DNA of 64,000 nt from Roseivivax sp. GX 12232 (GCF_021272185.1 NZ_JAJSEC010000012.1:1-64000), one strand, 5' to 3'; shown: positions 1 to 9,280, counted from the first letter of the stretch. Notes: generated from the letters alone by a model not told the origin. Translations and numbers: made by a program.

Positions 1-100
1 CTTGTCAGACGCCTCGTGTTTCAAAGGGGCCAGAACCGGCCCGGTTCGCATCGCGGGCGGGATATTGTCTCGGCGCGGGAAAATCAAGCCGATGTTCGGC

Positions 101-781
101 TCAGCCTCCGGGCGCGGTGACCTCCGGCTCATCGGTGGGCGCGAAGACCGCCGCGGCGGCGGGGTCGGAGCCCTGCTCTGCCGGGGCCTCGGGGGCGTCG
201 GCGGGGGCGGCAGGGGTCACCGGGCGGCCCGCCTCGGGGCCGCCGAACCAGCCCTGGGCGCGCATCTCCTTGCGCATCCAGCTTTCGATCACCAGCGCGA
301 TGTTCTTGGAGAGATTCTCCATCTGCTCGGCCTTGCTCTGGGTCACGCCCGAGCCGACGATGGTCTCGGCCGAGGGCGCCTCGAGCGCGGTGAGCTGCTT
401 GGCCTCCTCGTTGAGCTTGCGGCCCGTGGCGTCCTCGAAGACCGTGACGTTCACGATCAGCACCGATTTCGGCGAGAAGACCAACGGGATGCCCGGCTGC
501 GCGAGGACATAGCCTTCGACCGAGATGCCGAGGTGATAGAAGGCGTCGCCCTGATAGCGGCGGAAGCGCTCCTCGATGGCGGCGTCGACGGCTTCGATCC
601 ATTCCTCGTCGCTGGCGTCGCGCGAGGCCGGGCCCTTCACGATGTTCGGGGCGACCACGATGCCATGGCCCATCTTGAAATCGCCGATCGGCTCCACCGG
701 CTGGCGCAGCTCGCGCGCCCCGTCGGCGCAGGCGGCCAGGAGGGCGCAGAGGGCGAATGCGGGAAGGAAACGGATCGTCAC
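101..781 (-). CDS. Hypothetical lipoprotein
   Basis: About 226 aa. The GTG start at 781 was chosen because it begins a lipoprotein signal peptide: a short basic end, a hydrophobic run and the lipobox LLAAC with Cys18. A longer in-frame extension to 877 is low-complexity Pro/Arg and carries no signal. A GAGAGG ribosome site lies about 10 nt upstream. The mature part is soluble and mixed alpha/beta by appearance. The last 50 residues are Ala/Pro/Glu-rich and probably disordered. I recognise no catalytic motif. It is likely an outer-membrane or periplasmic lipoprotein of a family restricted to relatives. Confidence 0.75.
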   Translation of the reverse strand: MTIRFLPAFALCALLAACADGARELRQPVEPIGDFKMGHGIVVAPNIVKGPASRDASDEEWIEAVDAAIEERFRRYQGDAFYHLGISVEGYVLAQPGIPLVFSPKSVLIVNVTVFEDATGRKLNEEAKQLTALEAPSAETIVGSGVTQSKAEQMENLSKNIALVIESWMRKEMRAQGWFGGPEAGRPVTPAAPADAPEAPAEQGSDPAAAAVFAPTDEPEVTAPGG

Positions 782-1017
782 GGCGCGCGGACCTCTCGGA
801 TTGTGCTCCGCACGATCCTTAGCGAATGGGCCGGGAGGGGGCAATGACGGGGGGCTGGGGGGTGTCGCCGGGCGCATGGGCTGCGAGGGGCGTTCGAGCC
901 GTGAGGCGCGTGCCGTCTGGGTCGTCGCGGGGCGGGGTCGGATAGATGCGCGACATACGGCTGAGCCGGGCGGACCTCAGCCCGCCCGATGCGGCACACC
1001 CCGGCGCGCCGCCGTTC

Positions 1018-1590
1018 TTACCGGTTGGCGCCGGGCTTCCAGAGCACGTCGGCGCGGCCCTCGTCATTGGCGATCCGCGCGGCGACGAAGAACCAGTCGG
1101 AGAGCCGGTTGAGATAGGTCACCGCCGCCTCGTTCACGCCCTCCACTGCGGCCAGCTCGATGGCCTTGCGCTCGGCGCGGCGGGCCACGGTGCGGCACTG
1201 ATGCAGATGCGCGGCGAGCGGCGTGCCGCCGGGCAGGATGAAGCTCCGCAGCGGCTCCAGCCGCTGGTTCATCGCGTCGATCTCGGTCTCGAGCCGTTCC
1301 GTCTGCGAGGGCATCATGCGCAGGACCGGGTGGCCCGCCTCCTCGTCGCGGTGCATGTCGGGCCGGCAGAGATCGGCGCCCAGGTCGAAGAGGTCGTTCT
1401 GGATGCGCGAGAGCTGCTCGGACAGCGCGTCCTCGGCATGCAGCCGCGCCACGCCGACCACGGCGTTCAACTCGTCGACCGTGCCGTAGGCCGCCACGCG
1501 CGGCGAATGCTTGGCGATCCGGCTGCCGTCGCCCAGCGCGGTTTCCCCGGCGTCGCCGGTGCGGGTGTAGATCTTGTTCAGCACGACCAT
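1018..1590 (-). CDS. Corrinoid adenosyltransferase (PduO/MMAB type)
   Basis: 190 aa, the usual length for PduO-type ATP:cob(I)alamin adenosyltransferases. These enzymes transfer the adenosyl group of ATP to reduced cobalamin to make coenzyme B12. The N-terminal KIYTRTGDAGETALGDG segment (residues 6-22) is the family's ATP-binding signature. The helical region RTVARRAERKAIEL with its paired arginines is the second conserved block. It starts 5 bp after the small HIG1-like gene on the same strand, so the two are probably co-transcribed. Family assignment is firm; which B12-dependent pathway it feeds cannot be told from here. Confidence 0.93.
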   Translation of the reverse strand: MVVLNKIYTRTGDAGETALGDGSRIAKHSPRVAAYGTVDELNAVVGVARLHAEDALSEQLSRIQNDLFDLGADLCRPDMHRDEEAGHPVLRMMPSQTERLETEIDAMNQRLEPLRSFILPGGTPLAAHLHQCRTVARRAERKAIELAAVEGVNEAAVTYLNRLSDWFFVAARIANDEGRADVLWKPGANR

Positions 1591-1595
1591 GGGGC

Positions 1596-1799
1596 TCAGC
1601 CTCCGCGTTGCAGCCAGACGAAGAGCAGGATCAGGAGCACCGCCACGAACTGCGCGGCGATCCTCAGACGCATGACCTTGTTGGCATGTTTCCGGTTGAA
1701 CTCACCGCCCTTGGCGAAACCGCCGATGCCGACCAGCAGGATCACCACCACGGCAAGCATGACGATGGCGGTAATGATGAAAAGCGGATCGTTGAGCAT
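1596..1799 (-). CDS. Twin-transmembrane HIG1-domain-like protein
   Basis: 67 aa. Start ATG 1799 has a GAGGGG site upstream; a longer open frame to 1874 lacks one. Two hydrophobic helices (about residues 6-26 and 47-63) flank a short basic loop containing FNRKHANKVMRLR. This layout matches the bacterial twin-transmembrane/HIG1-like proteins, some of which associate with respiratory oxidases in alphaproteobacteria. It lies just upstream of the cobalamin adenosyltransferase and is likely in the same operon. The respiratory role is known for the family and only inferred here. Confidence 0.8.
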   Translation of the reverse strand: MLNDPLFIITAIVMLAVVVILLVGIGGFAKGGEFNRKHANKVMRLRIAAQFVAVLLILLFVWLQRGG

Positions 1800-1886
1800 G
1801 GGGCACCCCTCGCGGTTCGGACGGCGGAACTTCTCGGCGCCGAGACCTAGGCCCGCGCGCCGCGATGTCCACACTGCGCCGAGCCC

Positions 1887-2720
1887 TCACCCCTTGTCGA
1901 GCACCCGGTCCAGCGCCCGCGTGGGCAGGAGCCGTCTGAGCGCGCCCATGGCGTGGGTCGGCGTGGTGACATAATAGCGCGGTTTCGGCCGGGGCTGGGT
2001 CAGCGCCGCGCAGAGCTTCTCGGTGACCGCCTCGGGGCCCAGCTCGAAGCGGTTGCCGCCCGAGCCCTTGTAGAGCTGGTCGAGCAGGCTCTCGCGGTAT
2101 TGCCCGGCGCGCGGCGAGGCGCGCCAGTCGACCCAGCGCTCGAATTCGCGGATGGCGTTCTCGCGGAAGCGGCTGCGGATCGGGCCGGGCTCGATCAGGC
2201 TGACGTGGATGTTCTCGGGCGCCATCTCGAGGCGCAGCACGTCGGCCCAGCCCTCGAGCGCGAACTTGGTCGCGCAATAGGCGCCGCGCCATTTCACGCC
2301 CACGAGCCCCAGGACCGAGGAATTGAGCACGATGCGCCCGTGCCCCTGCGCCCGCATGACGGGCAGGATCTCGCGGGTGAGCCCGTGCCAGCCAAGGAAA
2401 TTGGCCTGGAAGATCGCCTCCATGCCGGCCTGCGGGACGTCCTCGAGCGGGGCGGGAATCGCATAGGCGCCGTTGTGGAAGACCGCGTCGAGGGTGCCGC
2501 CGGTCGCGGCCAGAACCTGCTCCAGCGCCGGGGCGAAAGTCGCGGGGTCCTCGTAGTCGATACGCGGGGCGGCGAGCCCTTCGGCCTCGCGGGCGGCGCA
2601 ATCCTCGGGTTTGCGGCAGGCGGCGAAGACCTGCCAGCCCTCGGCGGCGAGGCGCCGGGCGGCGTCGAGACCGATGCCGCTGGAGGCGCCGGTGATGAGA
2701 AGCGAGCGGGGCTGTGACAT
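1887..2720 (-). CDS. SDR family oxidoreductase
   Basis: 277 aa classical short-chain dehydrogenase. The Rossmann cofactor motif TGASSGIG is at residues 10-17 and the catalytic Tyr148-x3-Lys152 (YCATK) is in place, with a serine near 134. The usual NNAG stretch reads HNGAY (82-86). After the core comes a C-terminal helical extension of about 70 residues, as in SDRs annotated for retinol- or steroid-like substrates. Substrate cannot be predicted. It probably uses NADP(H), judging by the basic residues after the second strand (CRK). No operon partner is evident. Confidence 0.9.
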   Translation of the reverse strand: MSQPRSLLITGASSGIGLDAARRLAAEGWQVFAACRKPEDCAAREAEGLAAPRIDYEDPATFAPALEQVLAATGGTLDAVFHNGAYAIPAPLEDVPQAGMEAIFQANFLGWHGLTREILPVMRAQGHGRIVLNSSVLGLVGVKWRGAYCATKFALEGWADVLRLEMAPENIHVSLIEPGPIRSRFRENAIREFERWVDWRASPRAGQYRESLLDQLYKGSGGNRFELGPEAVTEKLCAALTQPRPKPRYYVTTPTHAMGALRRLLPTRALDRVLDKG

Positions 2721-2788
2721 GGCTCCCTTCTGGCGGCTCGGCGGCGCGGTGGCAACGGGGCTTGGGCGCCGCCCGGCCGGCGCCGCGC

Positions 2789-3442
2789 TCAGCGCGCGGC
2801 GGTCACCAGGTAGTCGGCCATCCAGCCGATCCGGCTGGTCTCGACCACGCGCAGCTTCAGCCAGCCGCCTTCCTGGCGCAGCACCTCGACCTCCTGGCCC
2901 TCGGAGAGCTGGGTTAGCACCGAATGGCGGGTGCCCGGGCCCTGGCGCAGGTTCACGCGGCTGCCGTCAACGCGGCGCAGGTCGCGGCTGGGGGTCATCT
3001 CCTCGGTCGAGGTCACGCGGGTGCCCGCGCTCGGGCCCGGCAGGGCGCGGCTCGGGTCGCGGCGGGTCAGCGCCAAAGCGTCGGTCTGGGTCCAGCCTTC
3101 CTCGGCGCGCGGGCTCGGCGCGGGCGTGGGCTCGGAGGGCATCTCGAAGCTCGCGAATTGCACCTCGGCGGTGCCGCCGGCCTCCGCGGCATCAGAGGTC
3201 CGTGCCACCGCGGGCTCGGCGCTGGCCTGCGCGGCCGAGGCGGAAATCCGCGTCAGCTCCGCCGCGCCGGTCGCGGCGCGCGACACCTTGGGCGCGCCGG
3301 CCTCGGCGGCCGCGATCATCCCGCCCGCGCTTGTCTCCTGCTGGGCCAGTTGGCGGTCTCCGGGCTGGAAGTCCGCGCCCCCGGACATCTCCCAATAGGT
3401 CCAACCAAGAAAAGCGAATGTCAGCAGAATGAACCGGGTCAC
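2789..3442 (-). CDS. SH3 domain-containing membrane-anchored protein
   Basis: 217 aa. The N-terminus (residues 3-20) is a single hydrophobic anchor or uncleaved signal. An Ala/Glu-rich linker of about 120 residues follows. The last 65 residues form a bacterial SH3 (SH3b) domain, recognisable by NLRQGPGTRHSVL followed by GQEVEVL and GWMADYL. SH3b domains usually bind cell-wall peptides, so the protein probably sits in the periplasm facing peptidoglycan. It is divergent from parC with 165 bp between. The partner is unknown. Confidence 0.85.
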   Translation of the reverse strand: MTRFILLTFAFLGWTYWEMSGGADFQPGDRQLAQQETSAGGMIAAAEAGAPKVSRAATGAAELTRISASAAQASAEPAVARTSDAAEAGGTAEVQFASFEMPSEPTPAPSPRAEEGWTQTDALALTRRDPSRALPGPSAGTRVTSTEEMTPSRDLRRVDGSRVNLRQGPGTRHSVLTQLSEGQEVEVLRQEGGWLKLRVVETSRIGWMADYLVTAAR

Positions 3443-3607
3443 GGGACCCTCCCCAGATGGTTTGAAATTTTGAGATCACCGCCGCCGGCAGATGTCGGCG
3501 AGATCCCGCTGAGAGCAATTCCTTAACCAGAAAGACATCAAAAAGGTTCCGCGCAGCGGGCCGCTCCTTGCTTGCCGGTGCCGCTTGGCGGCGGTATCAC
3601 AGGATTT

Positions 3608-5929
3608 ATGGATGACGACGCGCTCGACCCCAATATGAACGACAGAAACGTGGCCGAACCGCTGAGGCGGGCGATCGGCGAGCGCTACCTGACCTATGCG
3701 CTCTCGACGATCATGAACCGCGCCCTGCCGGATGCGCGCGACGGGCTGAAGCCGGTGCACCGGCGGATTCTCTTTGCCATGCGGGAACTTCGGCTTTCCT
3801 CCTCGGGGGGCTTCCGCAAATCGGCGAAGATCTCGGGCGACGTGATGGGCAATTATCACCCCCACGGCGACGCGGCGATCTACGACGCCATGGCGCGGCT
3901 CGCGCAGGACTTCGCGGTGCGCTACCCGCTGGTCGACGGCCAGGGCAACTTCGGCAATATCGACGGCGACAACCCGGCGGCCTCGCGCTACACCGAGGCG
4001 CGGCTGACCGTGGTGGCCGAGGCCATGCTCGACGGGCTGAACGAGAACGCGGTCGACTACCGGGCGAATTACGACGGCACGCTGACCGAGCCGGTGGTGC
4101 TGCCCGCGACCTTCCCGAACCTCCTGGCCAACGGGGCCTCGGGCATCGCGGTGGGCATGGCCACCAATATCCCGCCGCACAACATCTCCGAGCTGGTCGA
4201 CGCCTGCCTGCATCTGATCAAGACGCCGGACGCCCGCGACGACACGCTTCTGAACTACATCCCCGGGCCCGACTTCCCCACCGGCGGCACCATCGTCGAG
4301 CCCCGCGAGAGCATCGCCGAGGCCTATCGCACCGGCCGCGGCTCCTTCCGGCTGCGCGCCAAGTGGCAGGTCGAGAAGCTCGACCGCGGCCAATGGCAGG
4401 TGGTGGTGACCGAGATCCCCTACCAGGTGCAGAAGTCCAAGCTGGTCGAGCGGCTGGCCGAGCTGATCCAGACCAAGAAGGTGCCGATCCTCGCCGACAT
4501 CCGCGACGAAAGCGCCGAGGACATCCGCATGGTCCTCGAGCCGCGCTCGAAGAACGTCGACCCCGAGATCCTGATGGGGATGCTGTTCAAGAACTCCGAC
4601 CTGGAGGTGAAGTTCAGCCTCAACATGAACGTGCTGATCGACGGGGTGACCCCGCAGGTCTGCTCGCTCAAGGAGGTGCTGCGCGCCTTCCTCGACTTCC
4701 GCCGCGAGGTGCTGATCCGGCGCTCGCAGCACCGGATGGAGAAGATCGACCACCGGCTCGAGGTGCTCGAAGGCCTGATCGTGGCCTTCCTCAACCTCGA
4801 CCGGGTGATCGACATCATCCGCTACGACGCCGACCCCAAGGCCGCGCTCTGCCGCGAGGACTGGGGCCGCGACCATGTCCGCGCCAATGACGAGTCGGAT
4901 TACGTCTCGCCGGCGCCGGCCCGCGGCGATTCCGAGACCGGGCTGACCGAGGTGCAGGCCGAGGCGATCCTCAACATGCGCCTGCGCTCCCTGCGCCGCC
5001 TCGAGGAGCTGGAGCTGGTGGCCGAGCGCGACCGGCTGATGGAAGAGCGCGCGGGCCTCGAGGACCTGCTCGACAGCGAGAGCCTGCAATGGGGCCGCAT
5101 CGCCGACCAGCTGCGCGAGACCAAGAAGACCTTCGGCAAGGATTACGCCGGCGGCGCCCGCCGCAGCGATTTCGCCGAGGCCGGCAGCGTCGAGGACGTG
5201 CCGATCGAGGCGATGATCGACCGCGAGCCGATCACCGTGGTCTGCTCCCAGATGGGCTGGATCCGCGCCCTGACCGGCCATATCGACCTGAACCGCGAGC
5301 TGAAGTTCAAGGACGGCGACGGCCCGCGCTTCACCTTCCACGCCGAGACGACCGACCGGCTCCTGGTCTTCGCGACCAACGGGCGGGTCTACACGCTGGC
5401 CGCCGCCAACCTGCCCGGCGGGCGCGGCATGGGCGAGCCCCTGCGCCTTTCGGTGGATCTGCCGAACGAGGCCGAGATCCTGGACATCCGCATTCACCGC
5501 CCCGGCCAGAAACTGCTGGTGGCCTCCTCTGCGGGCGACGGCTTCGTCGTGCCCGAAGAGGAGATCGTCGCCCAGACCCGCGCCGGCAAGCAGGTGCTGA
5601 ACCTGCGCGGCGAGGTCTCGGCCCGGGTCGTGACCCCGGTTTCGGGCGATGCGGTCGCGGTCGTGGGCGAGAACCGCAAGGTCCTGGTCTTCGCGCTCGA
5701 GGAGCTGCCCGAGATGGCCCGCGGCAAGGGCGTGCGGCTGCAGAAATACAAGGACGGGGGATTGTCGGATGCGAAGACCTTCACCCTGGCGCAGGGCCTC
5801 TCGTGGTTCGACCCCGCAGGCCGCACCCGCAGCGTCGAACGCCCCGAGCTTGACGAATGGATCGCCAAGCGGGCCAGCGCCGGACGGATGGCCCCCCGGG
5901 GCTTCCCCCGCGACAACCGCTTCAACTGA
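3608..5929 (+). CDS. parC: DNA topoisomerase IV subunit A
   Basis: 773 aa. With ParE it decatenates daughter chromosomes. Start ATG 3608 has an AGGA ribosome site and is preferred to an upstream ATG at 3572. The N-terminal breakage-reunion domain carries the active-site Tyr128 in AASRYTEARL. Four C-terminal beta-propeller blades (GxxxxG repeats, roughly residues 500-740) bind DNA. ParC rather than GyrA is favoured by length, by the short C-terminal propeller and by the absence of a GyrA box. The quinolone-pocket helix reads HPHGDAAIYDAM, with Ala where E. coli has Ser80. The gene stands alone; the next frame downstream overlaps its 3' end. Confidence 0.95.
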   Translation: MDDDALDPNMNDRNVAEPLRRAIGERYLTYALSTIMNRALPDARDGLKPVHRRILFAMRELRLSSSGGFRKSAKISGDVMGNYHPHGDAAIYDAMARLAQDFAVRYPLVDGQGNFGNIDGDNPAASRYTEARLTVVAEAMLDGLNENAVDYRANYDGTLTEPVVLPATFPNLLANGASGIAVGMATNIPPHNISELVDACLHLIKTPDARDDTLLNYIPGPDFPTGGTIVEPRESIAEAYRTGRGSFRLRAKWQVEKLDRGQWQVVVTEIPYQVQKSKLVERLAELIQTKKVPILADIRDESAEDIRMVLEPRSKNVDPEILMGMLFKNSDLEVKFSLNMNVLIDGVTPQVCSLKEVLRAFLDFRREVLIRRSQHRMEKIDHRLEVLEGLIVAFLNLDRVIDIIRYDADPKAALCREDWGRDHVRANDESDYVSPAPARGDSETGLTEVQAEAILNMRLRSLRRLEELELVAERDRLMEERAGLEDLLDSESLQWGRIADQLRETKKTFGKDYAGGARRSDFAEAGSVEDVPIEAMIDREPITVVCSQMGWIRALTGHIDLNRELKFKDGDGPRFTFHAETTDRLLVFATNGRVYTLAAANLPGGRGMGEPLRLSVDLPNEAEILDIRIHRPGQKLLVASSAGDGFVVPEEEIVAQTRAGKQVLNLRGEVSARVVTPVSGDAVAVVGENRKVLVFALEELPEMARGKGVRLQKYKDGGLSDAKTFTLAQGLSWFDPAGRTRSVERPELDEWIAKRASAGRMAPRGFPRDNRFN

Positions 5930-7115
5930 GGCGAACCCTGCCCTCGCGACCGGCTTCTCGGGCCGGCGCGGGGCGCTCTTCTGGTTGGCGCTCCGCACCG
6001 GCGCGCTGACCGTCCTGACCCTCGGGCTTTACCGCTTCTGGATGAAGACCCGCCTGCGCCGCTGGTACTGGTCGGCGATCCGGCCCGGCGGCCACCCCCT
6101 CGAATATGTCGGCGACCCCTGGGAGAAGCTGCTTGGCTTCCTCGTGGCGGTGGTGATCCTGGCCTTCTACATCGGGCTGGTGAACCTGGTGCTGATGTTC
6201 CTCAGCTTCTCGCTCTTCCAGGGCAATGCCGCGGCCTATGCGCTGAGCCTTCTGGGCGTGGTGCCGCTGTGGTTCTACGCCCAGTATCGCGCGCGGCGCT
6301 ACATCCTGGCGCGGACCCGCTGGCGCGGCTTGCGCTTCGGGCTCGAACCCGGCGCCTGGGGCTATGCGGGGCGGGCGCTCTGGCACTGGCTCCTGACGCT
6401 TCTGAGCCTCGGCCTTCTCTGGCCGCGGATGACCTTCTGGCTCGAGAAATACAAGGCCGACCGGACCTTCTTCGGCGATGAGCGCATGGTCCAGGAGGGC
6501 CGCTGGACCATGCTTCTGCCGGCGCTGCGCTGGATCGTGCTGGCGCTCGTGCTGGGGCTCTGCGCCACCGCGAGCCTCTATTCCGGGCTGCCGCTCGGCG
6601 CGCCGCTGATGGTCGGGGCGCTGGTCGCGGGGCTCTACGGGCTGGTCTACTACCGGGTCGAGACGCTGCGCCGCCTGACCGAGCACAAGCGCCTCGGCGG
6701 GGCGCGGCTGACCTTCGATCCCAGCGCCTTCCGGGTCATGGTGATCACCGGGCTGGGATACCTGGTCACCGTGGTTCTGGTCTCGGTGCCGCTCGCGCTG
6801 CTGGGCGCGGCGCTTTTGGGCGTGCAGGCGCTGGCGCTGATCGACGAGCTGGAACTGGGCGAGGCCGCGACGCTGCTGACCGGCCTGCCCGATGCGGCGC
6901 TGATCGCGCTGTCGGTGGCGCTCTATTTCTCGATCTTCCTGCTCTGGGGCGCCTTCCGGCAGGTCTTCGTGACCCTGCCGATCCTGCGCCACTACGCGCT
7001 GCACCTGGGCGTGGCCGAGCCGCAGGGGCTATCGGCCGTGCGCCAGCGACCGCGCGACGAGGCCCACCAGGCCGAGGGCTTTGCCGAGGCGCTGGACGTG
7101 GGGGCCTCGCTGTGA
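5850..7115 (+). CDS. YjgN/DUF898 family membrane protein
   Basis: Integral membrane protein of the DUF898 (YjgN) family, recognisable from the segment FSGRRGALFWLALRTGALTV followed by LGLYRFWMKTRLRRWYW. Its duplicate in the second half is RMTFWLEKYKADRTFFGD. I count about eight hydrophobic helices. The start is unclear: no ATG or GTG lies between the parC stop and the first conserved residues. The nearest candidate is TTG 5850 inside parC, without a good ribosome site; ATG 5769 would overlap parC by 161 bp. Translational coupling or an unusual start codon is possible. The end at 7115 is secure. Function of the family is unknown. Confidence 0.8.
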   Translation: MTNGSPSGPAPDGWPPGASPATTASTEANPALATGFSGRRGALFWLALRTGALTVLTLGLYRFWMKTRLRRWYWSAIRPGGHPLEYVGDPWEKLLGFLVAVVILAFYIGLVNLVLMFLSFSLFQGNAAAYALSLLGVVPLWFYAQYRARRYILARTRWRGLRFGLEPGAWGYAGRALWHWLLTLLSLGLLWPRMTFWLEKYKADRTFFGDERMVQEGRWTMLLPALRWIVLALVLGLCATASLYSGLPLGAPLMVGALVAGLYGLVYYRVETLRRLTEHKRLGGARLTFDPSAFRVMVITGLGYLVTVVLVSVPLALLGAALLGVQALALIDELELGEAATLLTGLPDAALIALSVALYFSIFLLWGAFRQVFVTLPILRHYALHLGVAEPQGLSAVRQRPRDEAHQAEGFAEALDVGASL

Positions 7116-7224
7116 GCCGGGCCCGGGCCTTCCGCCCCGCTGTTGTGCCGGCGGTCGGCCATGTCGCGCTGACGGCCCGCCCCACGGCGCAATTGGCCGA
7201 TCACGCCACCCAGAGGGCCCGCCC

Positions 7225-8349
7225 ATGAGCCGCGACACGATCATCCGCGTCGGGCCCGAGCCCGAGCCCTTCTCCGCCCCCGCCACCTATTACGACGGCG
7301 AGACGGCGATGCCGCATCCCGTCACGCTCGCCATCGACCTGCCGCTCAAGGCGCTGGTCTTCGATGTCGCGGGCCGCACGCTGCGCTGGCCCCTGTCCGA
7401 GATCCGCGAGCTCCCGGACACCGCCGGCGGCGACCTGGTGATCTTCCACCGCGCCGACGATCCCCTGGCGCGGCTGGTGATGACCGACCGCAGCCTGGTG
7501 CCGCATCTGCCCGACCGACGCCGCCGCGCGCCGGTGGGCAACCGCAAGGTGATCGCCGCCTGGGCCGCGGGCGCGCTGGCCTCGGTCGCCTTGATCATCT
7601 TCGTCCTGGTGCCGCTCATGGCCGACCAGCTCGCGCGGTTCATCCCGCCCGAGGGTGAACGCGCCCTGGGCGAGGTCACGCTCGAGCAGATCCGCGGCGC
7701 GCTGTCGGAAGACTTCGAGCCCGTCGCCTTCTGCGATGCCCCCGAGGGCCGGGCCGCGCTCGACACGATCCGCGACCGGCTGGCTTTGGGCACCGAGCTG
7801 CCGCAGGAACTGTCAGTGCATGTGCTCGACCACGAGATGGTCAATGCCTTCGCCCTGCCCGGCGGCTTCGTGGTGCTGTTCCGCGGGCTCCTCGAAGAGA
7901 CCGGCAGTGCCGAGGAGGTCGCCGCCGTCCTCGCCCATGAGGTCGGCCATGTGGTCAGCCGCGACCCGACCCGCCACGCCCTGCGCTCGGCGGGCTCGAT
8001 CGGGGTCCTGGGGCTGATCTTCGGGGATTTCGCCGGGGGGGCCGCGGTGCTCTTCCTCGCCAATCAGCTGATCGAGGCGCAATACAGCCAGGCCGCCGAG
8101 ACCGGCGCCGACGCCTATGCCCACGAGATGCTCCTGAACGCCGGGCTCTCGCCCGCGGCGCTGGGGCGGATGTTCGACACCTTCCGCGATCTCGACGGCG
8201 AGCCCCCCGAGATCATGGCGCATTTCATGTCGCATCCCGACCTCGCCGACCGCATCGCCGCGGCCGAGGCGGCGGTGCCCGGGGGCTATTCCCCGCGCCC
8301 GCTCCTGAGCGAGGTGGAGTGGCGGGCGCTTCGGCGCATCTGCGATTGA
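7225..8349 (+). CDS. M48 family zinc metallopeptidase
   Basis: 374 aa. Start ATG 7225 has an AGAGGG site. It is an N-terminal cytoplasmic or jelly-roll-like region, a single transmembrane helix (about residues 112-132) and a C-terminal M48 protease domain. The zinc motif is H238-E239-VG-H242 in LAHEVGHVV; the third ligand is Glu in AAETGADAYAHEM. This places it with HtpX/Oma1-like proteases that degrade damaged membrane proteins. It follows the DUF898 gene by about 110 bp on the same strand, a pairing seen in related genomes, and the two may act in one membrane quality-control step (inference). Confidence 0.9.
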   Translation: MSRDTIIRVGPEPEPFSAPATYYDGETAMPHPVTLAIDLPLKALVFDVAGRTLRWPLSEIRELPDTAGGDLVIFHRADDPLARLVMTDRSLVPHLPDRRRRAPVGNRKVIAAWAAGALASVALIIFVLVPLMADQLARFIPPEGERALGEVTLEQIRGALSEDFEPVAFCDAPEGRAALDTIRDRLALGTELPQELSVHVLDHEMVNAFALPGGFVVLFRGLLEETGSAEEVAAVLAHEVGHVVSRDPTRHALRSAGSIGVLGLIFGDFAGGAAVLFLANQLIEAQYSQAAETGADAYAHEMLLNAGLSPAALGRMFDTFRDLDGEPPEIMAHFMSHPDLADRIAAAEAAVPGGYSPRPLLSEVEWRALRRICD

Positions 8350-8351
8350 TT

Positions 8352-8368
8352 CTTGCGTCTGACGCAAG
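8352..8368. repeat. Perfect 7-bp inverted repeat after the protease gene
   Basis: CTTGCGT-ctg-ACGCAAG starts three bases after the M48 stop codon. It has no following T run, so it is not a standard terminator. It could act as a 3' mRNA hairpin or as a protein-binding site; nothing here decides between them. Confidence 0.4.
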
Positions 8369-8461
8369 GTTAGCGCCCAACAGGGCCGAAAAACGCGACG
8401 TTCCGCGCAGGAGATGCGTCGATTTCCCCCTGTTGAAGGCGGCAGCGGCACGCTACACCTC

Positions 8462-8476
8462 TGATGAAATTCATCA
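8462..8476. promoter_or_regulatory. Candidate operator upstream of etfB
   Basis: A perfect palindrome, TGATGAA-A-TTCATCA, lies 46 bp upstream of the etfB start. It is AT-rich within very GC-rich sequence, which is typical of a dimeric repressor site near a promoter. The regulator is unknown; a fatty-acid or acyl-CoA responsive factor is only a guess from the downstream genes. Confidence 0.45.
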
Positions 8477-8521
8477 AGGCATGTCCCCCGCGGCATGCCC
8501 GATCCAAGGGAGAGCACGCCG

Positions 8522-9280
8522 ATGAAGGTACTCGTGCCTGTCAAACGGGTGATCGACTACAACGTGAAGGTCCGCGTGAAGGCGGATGGCACGGGTGTCG
8601 ACCTCGCCAACGTCAAGATGTCGATGAACCCCTTCGACGAGATCGCCGTGGAAGAGGCGATCCGCCTGAAGGAGGCCGGCAAGGCCGAGGAGGTCATTGT
8701 GGTCTCGATCGGCGTGAAGCAGGCGCAGGAGACCCTGCGCACCGGCCTCGCCATGGGCGCCGACCGCGCGATCCTGGTGACCGCCGCCGACGACGTGCAC
8801 CAGGACATCGAGCCGCTCGCCGTAGCGAAGATCCTCTCCAAGGTGATCGCCGAGGAAGAGCCCGGCCTGGTGATCTGCGGCAAGCAGGCCATCGACAACG
8901 ACCTCAACGCCACCGGCCAGATGCTGGCGGCGCTGACCGGCTGGGCGCAGGCGACCAACGCCAACACGCTCGACATCGAGGGCGACCACGCCACCGTGGC
9001 GCGTGAGGTCGACGGCGGCCTGCAGACCATCAAGGTCAAGCTGCCCGCCATCGTGACCACCGACCTGCGCCTCAACGAGCCGCGCTACGCCTCGCTGCCG
9101 AACATCATGAAGGCGAAGAAGAAGCCGCTCGAGGAGAAGACCCCCGAGGACTACGGCGTCGACGCCAGCCCGCGCCTCGAGGTGGTGAAGACCTCCGAGC
9201 CGCCGGAGCGCGCCGCCGGCGAGATGGTGGGCTCGGTCGACGAGCTGGTGACGAAGCTGAAAGACAAGGGGGTCGTGTAA
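8522..9280 (+). CDS. etfB: Electron transfer flavoprotein subunit beta
   Basis: 252 aa, standard length. With EtfA it forms the soluble flavoprotein that carries electrons from acyl-CoA and other dehydrogenases to ETF:ubiquinone oxidoreductase. Start ATG 8522 follows GGGAGAG; the opening [14 protein letters not shown] is the typical beta-subunit N-terminus. The AMP-binding region around [15 protein letters not shown] and the ETF-QO recognition loop near residues 180-200 ([18 protein letters not shown]) are intact. Its stop overlaps the etfA start by one base (TAATG), so the subunits are translationally coupled. Confidence 0.97.
   Translation: MKVLVPVKRVIDYNVKVRVKADGTGVDLANVKMSMNPFDEIAVEEAIRLKEAGKAEEVIVVSIGVKQAQETLRTGLAMGADRAILVTAADDVHQDIEPLAVAKILSKVIAEEEPGLVICGKQAIDNDLNATGQMLAALTGWAQATNANTLDIEGDHATVAREVDGGLQTIKVKLPAIVTTDLRLNEPRYASLPNIMKAKKKPLEEKTPEDYGVDASPRLEVVKTSEPPERAAGEMVGSVDELVTKLKDKGVV

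Noticed and set aside
3476-5998. 840-codon open frame antisense to parC
   Set aside because: Caused by GC-biased codon positions; composition is His/Asp/Leu-poor in motifs and no ribosome site or family match is seen, while parC is complete on the other strand.
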